Below are positions 20,844 through 28,436 of a stretch of 28,436 nt of DNA, piece after piece (the first letter of the stretch is position 1; every line of letters starts with the position of its first letter). The notes beneath the pieces are model-generated. The model was given only the letters and a program-made list of their open reading frames with translations, made no database searches and was not told the DNA's origin. The DNA is from Perkinsus chesapeaki. Its lineage: Eukaryota; Perkinsozoa; Perkinsida; Perkinsidae. The DNA lies in contig JAAPAO010000473.1 of the NCBI GenBank assembly GCA_013115145.1, positions 1 to 28,436 of the forward strand. The letters are read 5' to 3'. Position numbers and translations under genes: made by a program.

Positions 20844-21649
20844 CTATGAAACTGGCAAGCTTCTCCTAGCCCCGTTCGCCAGCAGTATTTGCTTGCAAGT
20901 CGCTCGAGCGGACTCTAACTCCGTCACGTTTGACTCGGTTGGTAGAGTTGTACAAGCCAGAGGGGTCATGCCGGAAGAGTCCTTGGCGTTTATGTCGGCG
21001 CCAACTTTAATTAATTCCTACAGGGGAAAGCGGAACGAAAGGAGTTAACAAGCAGCTTGGCGCAGTGGATAGCGTGTTGGGCTCATAACCCAAAGGTCCC
21101 TTGATCGAAACAAGGAGCTGCTATTTTTCTGCAAAATAAATGCGGCACTTACCCGAACCGTTTCGGGCCTCCCATTGAGGACTGCTATATGTAAGGGAGT
21201 TATTCCAATATGCGCCAGCGGTTCCGAGGGGCTAAACCAACAAACCTCTCACCCGTCAGCCTCGGAGTAAGACTGTCTCCTACTTGCAGCCTGAGTCAGC
21301 CAACCACTCCACCATCGTAGTGCTACCATAGGCAGCGGCGATGTGCATGCACGCATGCCCTCGAGAATTGTACACTCCACGAACTCCACCCAACGAGCCC
21401 TTAACACCAGAGCTGCATGGGACGAAGCACCCATATTCCCTCACATCCTTGCTGACTTCCTCCTCAACAGTCTCCACGTCACCGCGTGCCACAGCACTGA
21501 GAACCTGCAGAGGAAGTAATGTCATTTCAAACTGGTTGAGGCACCCTTTCGGCGGCAGCCAGAGCTGCTGTTTCTGGTTGGAATGGAGATGGTCCGGAAC
21601 CCAAAGCGAAGGAAGAGCTCAAGACCGGTGTTGAGTGGGAGCTGCTCAT
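20844..21649 (-). CDS. ankyrin-repeat protein, 4 exons, with nested tRNA gene
   Basis: Small protein-interaction scaffold of about 192 aa; partner unknown. Minus-strand exons: 21649-21545, 21504-21284, 21231-21153, 21017-20844, separated by introns of 40, 52 and 135 nt; phases close exactly. After a Ser/Pro-rich N-terminus come ankyrin repeats: VLSAVARGDVETVEEEV, then NSRGHACMHIAAAYGSTTMV, then GITPLHIAVLNGRPETVREL, then VGADINAKDSSGMTPLACTT, and a last helix ending LLANGARRSLPVS. The third repeat is split precisely by the 135-nt intron, which supports the splice call: joining across it restores the consensus ETVRELIKVGADINAKD. That intron contains the initiator tRNA gene on the other strand. 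The 3' end faces the phosphodiesterase 3' end at 133 bp. Confidence 0.88.
21051..21123 (+). tRNA. tRNA-iMet: initiator tRNA-Met (CAT)
   Basis: Complete 73-nt cloverleaf. The acceptor stem at 21051-21057 pairs perfectly with 21116-21122, and discriminator A is at 21123. The D arm is GCGC/GCGT, the anticodon stem TTGGG/CCCAA, the anticodon CAT at 21084-21086, and the T stem CCTTG/CAAGG. The T loop is ATCGAAA, with A at positions 54 and 60 in place of T54, which is the eukaryotic initiator hallmark; the first acceptor pair A-T is also typical of eukaryotic initiators. No intron and no encoded CCA. It lies inside an intron of the ankyrin gene, opposite strand, and keeps both internal Pol III promoter boxes. 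Confidence 0.98.
21124..21128 (+). terminator. RNA polymerase III terminator (T5)
   Basis: Five consecutive T residues begin at the base after the tRNA discriminator, the standard Pol III termination signal. This gives almost no 3' trailer and supports an active, independently transcribed tRNA gene within the ankyrin intron. Confidence 0.9.
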
Positions 21650-22185
21650 GTGGAGAGAATCAAACAAGGTTATTGATCATTAAATCGGTTTTGCAACGAC
21701 CTATTCTTGACCATAGCCGGTCCTGGCACTATTCTGTGACAACCAAACACTCGAGTTGATATAGCGTGACATTGTCATCAAGGGCATGCCAGGTAGGATA
21801 TATATCTCGGGGCCAACACATCCGTGCAGCAGTCCGACTGGCAAGAGCTAGCTACCGATCTTCTCTCGGTGAATTCCAGTGTACGTCTTAGTGTCGTAGT
21901 AAAAACGTTCTGGTCCAGGGGCCTAGCAAACAGAGTGAGCCTTAGTCGGTGACAGAGTTGCCTTACATCTTTAACGTTCCCTCGTTGCTTAGGACCACTC
22001 TGTTCGCCACTACCGACGGCCCCCGCCTTTGCCTCTGACGGCTTCACGTTAGTAGCGGTCCGGCGCTGACAGATGGAAGGCATATAAGTTAACCTTATGT
22101 GAATCATGCGGAGGACGGGTATAAACATTTAAAGGGTATTTCGGATCACACTGCATGATCTTCAATACTTCTATATTCCGCAATC
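21650..22185. other. intergenic or 3'-end region of the p25-alpha gene
   Basis: Lies between the ankyrin gene start and the p25-alpha gene end, both on the minus strand. A 116-codon minus-strand frame at 21778-22128 shows no family I recognise. It could be an unresolved last exon of the p25-alpha gene, because a good donor (GTGAGC) follows that gene's last recognised module at 22288. Confidence 0.4.
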
Positions 22186-23601
22186 TCATGCAACTAAAAC
22201 GAGAATTCCTGACATACGTTTTAACCTAGCCATCAAGTTTCGAGAAAACCGCGGCGATGACGACTGGCACTCGGGCTCAAGGCTCACCTTAACAATATTC
22301 CGCAGATCCTTCACATCATCATCGATTACCTCCGGCCCTCCAGCCTTGTGTACCTACCCAACTCCTTGTGCTATGCGTTAAGCAGGCATCAGCCTTACCC
22401 CTGTATAGGTGGAAGTATCGTAGAAGAACCTTGCTGGACCACGGACCTACACTCACCGAGGATGATGGTTCCATCGGATGGGCCGTCGCTGCTCACCTTG
22501 CAGCCCGGCGTACCGGTACTAGCCTCACTGGCCTTGCTGACTCCGGTGTCGGGGGTCTGACCGACACTATGCCCACAGAGTAACTCGCTAACTCCTACCG
22601 TCACTGTCAAGCGGCCAACGGCCTGGCTGGGACGCTCACTAGTAGGGGTGGCCGCAAGGCTGCTAGGTCGGCTCTGACACGCAGGAGTGGGCAAGAGGCA
22701 GTGCCGAAATGCTTGCCTCTGGCGAGCTGCAAGCCGAGCTCATGACCCTCGGTCTCGGAGGAGGAGCAGCAGTACGGTTCTGAGGTTGGATGGGCAGCGC
22801 TGTCAGAAGGGAACAGGTTACCTTAACCATAGTCTTCAGGCTTAGGTGGTCACCATCGTAGGTCTTGGGACCGCCGTTGCGCCACACCTGAATTTCACTG
22901 TCATATCGGGGAGAGCGGTATGAGGCTTTACCCCTGTATACGTGGATTGGTCGTAATAGAACCTCTCTGGGCCACGTTTAACCTGATCACCAGTTCATGG
23001 CCCGTAGGGTTAATCCTGCGGCATACCTTCTCCACAGACCCCGCCTTGATGCTAGACTTTGCAGGAGGTAAGGCATCGGCGACAGAAGGCCCTCGAAGAG
23101 CACCTGACCAAGCATCATCCCAGTCCGCAAGGGTGAGCCTTACTACTAGGGAAGGGCCTAGTCCCCCCTGTGGTCCCATTCATAACAGGACCGTTGGAAT
23201 TTATCACTTTCTCTTCAGCCCAGGACACTGACTGGCCATGGCGCCGCGATATCTGATATACAATTGGACCAATTGTTGCCTCGGCTTTCCTTACATCGTC
23301 GAGGGCCTCCATGAACTGACCGAATTCAATTTTCCTTTCGCCGCGAAACCGGACCTGCGTGATAGTCCGTTCATCTTCGTTCTGCCTCTACCTTGGCAAA
23401 AACTATGTCGATGTCGTTGACGGTGAAGCCTTTGTCGGCAATGAGCTCACAGTCCTTGCATAGTTTTGCGAATTGACGACCTTCCATTAGGGTGTCCCCA
23501 CCTAACCGTTCGACCTTTTGCGCATCCTGCACGGTTCAAGCTAAGATTCCTTTCTCACCCGTGAAGGCCTTATATACAGACAAAAGGTTAGATGCTGCCA
23601 T
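22186..23601 (-). CDS. p25-alpha (TPPP-like) protein with two extra p25-type modules
   Basis: Probable tubulin-binding, flagellar or conoid-type cytoskeletal protein. Exons at the 5' end (minus strand): 23601-23578, 23526-23392, 23354-23144, 23103-23027, 22982-22932, 22887-22822. A Ser/Pro-rich linker starting at 22779 has unresolved joints, followed by 22446-22399 and 22353-22288. The N-terminal part is a p25-alpha core: MEGRQFAKLCKDCELIADKG, FTVNDIDIVFAKV, RKIEFGQFMEALDDVRKAE. Two C-terminal modules follow the same plan: RGPERFYYDQSTYTG + VWRNGGPKTYDGD, and RGPARFFYDTSTYTG + VHKAGGPEVIDDD. These resemble the YTG-x-H-K-x-GGP segment of p25-alpha and apicortin. No DCX domain was seen. If the last exon reads through, the stop is at 22186-22188; if the donor at 22287 is used, the end lies further downstream. 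It is divergent from the kinase-like gene. Confidence 0.85.
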
Positions 23602-24098
23602 TCTGCGACTTCTTTGGTAAAAAGATCAACACAAAAACTTTCAGCAAAGTGCGCACTTCCAAATTTGACGGAGCGAAGCGATTCATGAATACCCTTTTTG
23701 TCGGCCTAATCTCCGCGACGTTGCGATTGTCGTATCTTCAGACCTCTAGCCCTACAGGCTATTCCTATCACCTGGCCAACACTATTTCCCGCTATATTAC
23801 GAGTTATTGCTTTCTCTCCCTCGCTGGAACCCTCGAATGCTGCCCACGTGTCGGGACCAGCGACCGCCGCGCTCACCGTTTCCGTCGCCCGAAGGCCCTG
23901 CATTGTTGGTCCAGTCAAGGCCCAAAAGGAACTCTTTTATATTGTGGATTTTTCAGATTGTTAAACTGCTGCCCTCGATTTTGCCCAAATGACTCCAACC
24001 AGCATTCGCAGGCCTTCACTGCCCAGCAACTGTTCGACCGCGGGGACCACCCCTGGGGTAGGCACCTGGTCACTAATACCTGCACCGGCAGGCTTTGC
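23602..24098. other. divergent promoter region, p25-alpha / kinase-like gene
   Basis: Both flanking genes start outward from here. A plus-strand frame is open from 23592 through this stretch into the kinase-like gene, but its sequence has no family pattern, and later parts of the same frame read through introns of that gene, so I treat it as chance. A CAG about seven bases before the ATG at 24099 could be a splice acceptor for the 5' UTR. Confidence 0.5.
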
Positions 24099-25763
24099 AT
24101 GTCTCAGAAATCAGTCATGTTCGATCAAGATGATGGAGGACAGATGGCAATGCGAATGAGGCACAGTGTTGACGGCATACCGACCGAGCGGGTGCCTCCC
24201 TGCGACTGCGTGGACAAGATGACCCTGCAGGGCCTCGATGTCATCGGCCTCATCCACGAGAATCCGTATAACGGACGGAAGGTGGGAGCTGGGTGGCCGG
24301 GGAGGTCAGCGATCGGACTCTCAGGTGGCCCTAATGCGAAACAGGAATGCCTGTTGCAGCCGCCACGAGAAGGTCATTGCCAAGATTTGGCCCAATACGC
24401 ATCTGGATGCCACCCGCCAAGCTCTGGGGACCAGAGATGTCGAGAGCAGGATGAAAAAGCTAGTAATAACATCTGTAGGCCTACAGCCATTCCAGGGTGG
24501 GCTCAGGTGGTGGAGGATGCCGAGCGGGAATCGATACTTCTGTCACAGCTGGCTGACGAGGGCAACGGCTGCGCGGTAGTGGGGGACTGGGGAAGGACAC
24601 CGCTTCATTGGCGTCGGGTTCAGGTTCGTCCGTTGAAGACATTCAAGTGTCAGCCTGGCTCTGAGCCTGTATTGGTCAGCACTGGGTGCACTGATGGTGC
24701 CACTTACTTCATCAGAGAGTATTGCAATTACGGCGACCTTAGTCAATATGTCACCAGATGTCAAGATATGTAGGTCTACCGCCACCCGCCGCCGCCGTCA
24801 ACCGCCTAATAGTGGACTCCTCGTTATAGGTATCAGATTGAGGGCAACCAGCTCGGGTTGAGGTGGTATCTTTCGGCCAAGGATGCCGTTAAGCAAGCCA
24901 TCGAATGTATCAAATGTGTCCACGATGCCGGGTAACCGCTAACCCTCTCCCCGAGTGTCGGTCATCGCCGCTCAGATATGCATTGCTCGATGTGGACATG
25001 ACACAGTTTGGTGTGATGGATTTCCGTGGTTATGGCTCTGGTCTGGATCTAGACGGCCCGCAGCCTATTCAGGTTAAGATTATTGATGCCGGCCAGGCAA
25101 CAGGTAGCAGCTCTCCCCCTCCTCCACTGCTACTGACTATTAGCTCTTTCAACCGATTCTGGATCGACCATTGGTAAGCCCTCTACTCGCTGTCCAGAGG
25201 CACAGAAGGCCGCTGTCCAAGCGGAAAGAGGCATTCCTCCAGGGGAGAGGGTAGGTCAGCACCAGTTTCGGCGGCGGTGGTACACTGTGGCGTTTCAGAA
25301 GCACTGGTCTGCAGTCCGCCAAGACACCTGGGCAGTCGGTCTTATGATTTTCGATCTTCTATGGAATTCCCCCTGGCAGCTGGCCAGTCCTGATGATCCG
25401 CAGTATCGTCTTTACCGAGAGCGAGGAGTAGGCGACCCCGCCACCTGCTGCTGCCGCCCGTGCATGAACACCTTTCGGTTGTAGGTTCGTACGCTTGTTA
25501 AACGCGTACCGAGTTCAAGCAACCGATTCGGTGTAGCCCCCCACGGCGTCGATATGGCTCAATCATTGCGAGATCTCCTCAGAGGAACACTCACGGCATC
25601 CGACAAGCCCGGAATGTAACCCATCCCAAGCTGCTGAGGCGACCAGCGAGATCTCATTAGGTTCCTCTCGCTCTCGGCGGTGCTGGCCTCTCCTTGGTGG
25701 GGAGACAACGACCATAGAGTAACCGATACTGGAATTGCTACGCCCACCACTGCGACTAACTGA
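24099..25763 (+). CDS. protein-kinase-fold protein, probable pseudokinase, 10 exons
   Basis: Exons: 24099-24281, 24325-24462, 24507-24575, 24624-24769, 24830-24931, 24976-25103, 25198-25250, 25299-25427, 25485-25615, 25661-25763; phases close to 393 aa. Kinase landmarks: a nucleotide-loop region without the usual glycines (HENPYNGRKV), VIAKIW with the beta-3 lysine (~K81), helix C around ERESILLSQL, hinge YFIREYCNYGDLSQYV, and CIKCVHDAGYALLDVDMTQF in place of HRDxKxxN. Then KIIDAGQAT in place of DFG, DTWAVGLMIFDLL (helix F), and a closing VLASPWWGD. The catalytic Asp (~218) and metal Asp (~250) are kept, but the loop Lys and Asn are replaced by Asp and Gln, His/Arg of HRD are lost, and DFG is DAG. 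Activity is therefore doubtful. A 30-nt optional exon (25144-25173) could exist inside the 94-nt intron at 25104. Confidence 0.85.
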
Positions 25764-26203
25764 GCCTGCCGCCTTGGTTGGCGGCGATAGCAGCTGGTGG
25801 TGTATTATTACTACCACCTTTATTTTCTATTGTATATTAAAGCTCGTAGTCCTAAAGCGGCTCTTCCCTGTTCTAAATTTTCATCACCTGCCCCCCCGCC
25901 ACTGCTGGGACATCTGCAACATTCGATACCGTTACTGCCTAGCACTCCATTCCTGGTGATCCAGGCAGTCTTCTTCTTCTTCATTATCATCACCACCATT
26001 CATATACTGGGCGCTGGTTGTGAAGGGCCCCGCCACCCCTATCGCCTTCTCCTGTAGTAGTACGCGACTTGCATTTTCCATCTATTATTGGCTGCTGCTG
26101 ATTGCGTAACACCAACTGATATCATCTCACCATCCCACAGAATTGTGTTGGTCAATGGCCCACTTCACTTAGGGCTTGCATCAGTTTACCACAAAACGAT
26201 ATA
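25764..26203. other. intergenic region after the kinase-like gene
   Basis: No gene recognised. It begins with a short GC-rich hairpin just after the stop codon, followed by low-complexity C/T and CAC-rich stretches (around 25800-26000). Several overlapping plus-strand frames here are low-complexity readings of these tracts. Confidence 0.55.
25768..25785 (+). repeat. GC-rich hairpin 5 bp after the kinase-like stop
   Basis: Perfect 6-bp arms GCCGCC (25768-25773) and GGCGGC (25780-25785) with loop TTGGTT. It is positioned in the 3' UTR, where it could affect 3'-end formation or be accidental. Confidence 0.55.
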
Positions 26204-28436
26204 ATGACGGAACACTCCAGACCGACAACAGCAGTTAGCTTGCCAAGGCTCACCGAAGCTCCGTCCGTGAAGAGCGACCGTCCTCCTCCTGTCCATGATG
26301 ACGGGCCGGAGCCGGTGAAGGTGCTCATAGAGTACTGCCAAAGATGCTACAGACACCCATGGTGTGTCAATCACAGTGAGGAGAGATACTTCTCGCAGTT
26401 CATGGACATTGCCGGTCGAGTCAGTAGAGCCTTCCCGGGCGTGGTCGATGAAATAGTTGCCGTGAAGGACCCCAGGATCGGCGCGCTCGAGGTTACTGTG
26501 GTCCACGGGGATCACCAGCAAGTTGTCTTCTCTAAGCTGGAGTCAGATAGGTGGCCGAATGTTCCAAAGGTGCTCGAGAGGATTCGCCGTGTCTCCCAGA
26601 GGATGGTCGACCCCGGACCGAAGAGCAGTCTGTTGATCGAAAACGAGTTTCTCACCCCACGGCACCGCATCATCGAAGTAGCTCTGGCGGCTGAGGCGCC
26701 GGTGCCTTTCGCCTTAGGGCTTGAGATCACAGACAGACCACCGTTCCTGGTGACTGTAGTACAGGAGGGAAAGTACGGTGCCGAGTGCGGAGTGGTTCGG
26801 GGGGATGTCCTCCACTGCATCAACGGTCAGGCCTGCGATAGGATGGATCTGGAGGGGCTCCTCACAGAACTGAGGAAGAGACCGATGAACTTGTACTGCC
26901 GAAGATTTGATAGGACCAAGAAGCGTCCAAGGCCAGTTGGAAGCGCGTTGTCATTCGCACGCCTGTTCGGGAGGAGGCCGATCTCCATGCGAGCGGAGAA
27001 GGCGGCAACAGCTCACATGCAGAGACAAAGGAAGGGCATGACGACAATTGACACAATTCCACCGAGGCCACCACCGAGCAAAAAGCTGCCTAAACCCACC
27101 TATAAAGTGAAGCGAGTCGAAAGGCATGATGAGAAGGGACCGACGATAGGCCCGGCGGTACAGCCGCCGAAGTCTGCGCCGCAGCAGGGGCACAGGCCAC
27201 GCCCGAAATCCAGCCAGACGCCACAACCACAGCAGAAGCCGTCGGAACAATCACGATCGGAGATGCTACTCCAGAATCCCGGACGAATTAGGCCTGCAGG
27301 ACGCAGTGAAGGCAACAAGAAGGCCGCTACCAAGCCTAGTACCGCGGAGAGCGAGAGTATAGCAGAACCAACCAAGAAGGAAGAGGTGGGCAAGGTGGAG
27401 AAGGATGTAGTTGAAGCTACCACTCGGGGCGAGGAACTGAAGGAGGAAGGACCCAGCAATGTTGAAGCACCGAGTGAGTCAAAGGGGGATGGCACGCACC
27501 AGGAAATTGCTGATGCTCCTCCTCCTCCGGAGGCGGTGCAGGATACCCCTGCTGAAGGCGATGAACCTGAAGCGGCTCCACAGGATGACGATGAATATGA
27601 GGATGAATTCGAGTCCGAAGATGAGAAGTGGGATGAGGGCCCTCCAGATGCGGGAGAGGTCGAGGAGCCAGTAGAGGGAGACAGCTCACACAATCCGGAT
27701 GGTTCAACAGAAGCTCGAGTGGCCGAAGACAAACCGAATGAGATGGCGATGGTGGAGGAGGAAGCGGCTTCTCCAGAAGTTGCTGATGTCGCTCCACCAT
27801 CACCTCAACTTTCGGATGTTGCGCCGGCAGAGATCGTCAGCGTTGACGGCGACGCCGAAGAGGAACCTGCGTCACAACTGGCCACGCCGGTGAAGGGTGA
27901 AGAGAACTCGCCACAGGATGAGGCGGATGAAGCGGTGACCTCGGCTTTCGAAAGCGAAAAGATGGCTACGAGCTGCCCTGGTGATGAGCCCACATCGGCC
28001 CTTCCTGATGCCACACCATCCCCACAGAATGTCATCACGGGCGAAGACGGCAATGAGGGGAAGGTGGGAAGGATTGGCGGCGCAGTGACCGATGAGATGC
28101 ACGAGGCGATGGTATCCAATGTTGTGGATGATGTTGTGAGACGAGCGTCCAGTCGTCTGTCGGCCGCCCCTGGTACGGAGGGCTCGACCGAGGCTGCCTT
28201 GCAAGAAGAGGACGCGGCTAAGGCAGCAGAAACACCGAAGATGACAGTGCCGGTAGAGTCAGGAGAGGCTGCCGCCCCTGTACCAGAGGACCCAGTCGAG
28301 GCTGCCGCCCCTGTACCAGAGGACCCAGTCGAGGCTGCCGCCCCTGTACCAGAGGACCCAGTCGAGGCTGCCGCCCCTGTACCAGAGGACCCAGTCGAGG
28401 CTGCCGCCCCTGTACCAGAGGACCCAGTGGAGGCTG
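26204..28436 (+). CDS. Rdx (SelW-like) + PDZ fusion with long acidic repeat tail; runs off the window
   Basis: One uninterrupted frame of 744 codons, still open at the right edge. The N-terminus (about 38-130) matches the SelW/SelT/Rdx thioredoxin-like family. A beta strand leads into the redox motif YCQRC (Cys45 and Cys48), then a helix FMDIAGRVSRAFPGVVDEI, a strand GALEVTVVHGD, and QQVVFSKLESDRWPN, equivalent to the family's loop before the last helix. Residues about 165-235 form a PDZ domain: FALGLEITDRPPFLVTVVQ, GKYGAECGVVRGDVLHCING, LLTELRKRPMNLYCRR. From about 240 a basic, Pro-rich stretch is followed by a long Glu/Asp/Ala/Pro-rich, probably disordered tail, ending in perfect 11-residue repeats. 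Redox role and partners are inferred. Both Cys are standard codons, so no selenocysteine here. A CATCAG acceptor lies about 20 bases before the ATG. Confidence 0.86.
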   Translation, partial: MTEHSRPTTAVSLPRLTEAPSVKSDRPPPVHDDGPEPVKVLIEYCQRCYRHPWCVNHSEERYFSQFMDIAGRVSRAFPGVVDEIVAVKDPRIGALEVTVVHGDHQQVVFSKLESDRWPNVPKVLERIRRVSQRMVDPGPKSSLLIENEFLTPRHRIIEVALAAEAPVPFALGLEITDRPPFLVTVVQEGKYGAECGVVRGDVLHCINGQACDRMDLEGLLTELRKRPMNLYCRRFDRTKKRPRPVGSALSFARLFGRRPISMRAEKAATAHMQRQRKGMTTIDTIPPRPPPSKKLPKPTYKVKRVERHDEKGPTIGPAVQPPKSAPQQGHRPRPKSSQTPQPQQKPSEQSRSEMLLQNPGRIRPAGRSEGNKKAATKPSTAESESIAEPTKKEEVGKVEKDVVEATTRGEELKEEGPSNVEAPSESKGDGTHQEIADAPPPPEAVQDTPAEGDEPEAAPQDDDEYEDEFESEDEKWDEGPPDAGEVEEPVEGDSSHNPDGSTEARVAEDKPNEMAMVEEEAASPEVADVAPPSPQLSDVAPAEIVSVDGDAEEEPASQLATPVKGEENSPQDEADEAVTSAFESEKMATSCPGDEPTSALPDATPSPQNVITGEDGNEGKVGRIGGAVTDEMHEAMVSNVVDDVVRRASSRLSAAPGTEGSTEAALQEEDAAKAAETPKMTVPVESGEAAAPVPEDPVEAAAPVPEDPVEAAAPVPEDPVEAAAPVPEDPVEAAAPVPEDPVEA
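28265..28436 (+). repeat. 33-bp perfect tandem repeat, at least five copies
   Basis: Units start at 28265, 28298, 28331, 28364 and 28397 and encode an 11-residue unit (EAAAPVPEDPV). The first four copies appear identical; the fifth differs by one base at its end (GTG for GTC), and the array continues past the window edge. The DNA identity, including synonymous positions, implies very recent expansion or ongoing homogenisation. Confidence 0.95.

Noticed and set aside
20800-21048. Plus-strand 82-codon frame upstream of the tRNA
   Set aside because: It is the antisense of the last ankyrin exon and shows no family of its own.
23592-24098. N-terminal extension of the 393-codon plus-strand open frame
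   Set aside because: The frame has no family similarity upstream of 24099 and downstream it reads through introns of the kinase-like gene; its length is coincidental.
27100-27732. 210-codon minus-strand frame, Ser-rich
   Set aside because: It is the antisense shadow of the acidic tail of the Rdx-PDZ gene; its composition is explained by the plus-strand codons.
28265-28436. CRISPR-like direct repeats
   Set aside because: Repeats are contiguous without spacers and lie in frame within a coding sequence.

Overview
The window is nuclear DNA of an intron-rich alveolate protist; my best guess is Perkinsus or a close relative. The guess rests on eukaryotic gene families (exportin-T, PWP2, p25-alpha, class I cyclic-nucleotide phosphodiesterase), an initiator tRNA with eukaryotic T-loop bases, very short introns (mostly 39-50 nt), tandem AAAP amino-acid transporters, and a voltage-sensor architecture known from alveolate nucleotide cyclases. 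No species-specific marker such as a spliced leader was found. Nearly every real gene here is split into many small exons, so single open frames describe the window badly. I rebuilt gene models by matching reading phase across splice sites to family sequence patterns I remember; no alignment was run.

Layout. 161-4673 (+): complete exportin-T in about 18 exons. 4803-10421 (+): PWP2, a U3 processome WD40 protein, in about 26 exons. 10422-11136: intergenic, rich in short perfect palindromes. 11137-12459 and 12739-14031 (-): two intronless paralogous amino-acid transporters. 14218-15055 (-): macro-domain ADP-ribose hydrolase, 5 exons. 15371-16246 (+): secreted Thr-rich mucin-like protein with tandem repeats. 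16859-20710 (+): a voltage-sensor-like membrane protein fused to a cyclic-nucleotide phosphodiesterase, 21 exons. 20844-21649 (-): ankyrin-repeat protein whose third intron carries, on the opposite strand, an intact initiator tRNA-Met gene (21051-21123, +). About 22186-23601 (-): p25-alpha (TPPP-type) protein with two extra p25-like modules. 24099-25763 (+): kinase-fold protein with a degraded catalytic loop. 26204 to the window edge (+): one uninterrupted frame encoding a SelW-like Rdx domain, a PDZ domain and a long acidic tail ending in a perfect 33-bp tandem repeat.

The genes do not form a pathway. Three concern RNA or translation (tRNA export, rRNA processing, initiator tRNA). The phosphodiesterase would couple membrane signals to cAMP or cGMP breakdown, and the p25-alpha protein is probably cytoskeletal or flagellar. 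The strongest candidates for something new are the voltage-sensor/phosphodiesterase fusion, the Rdx-PDZ fusion, the nested antisense initiator tRNA gene, and the uniform class of GTA-starting mini-introns.
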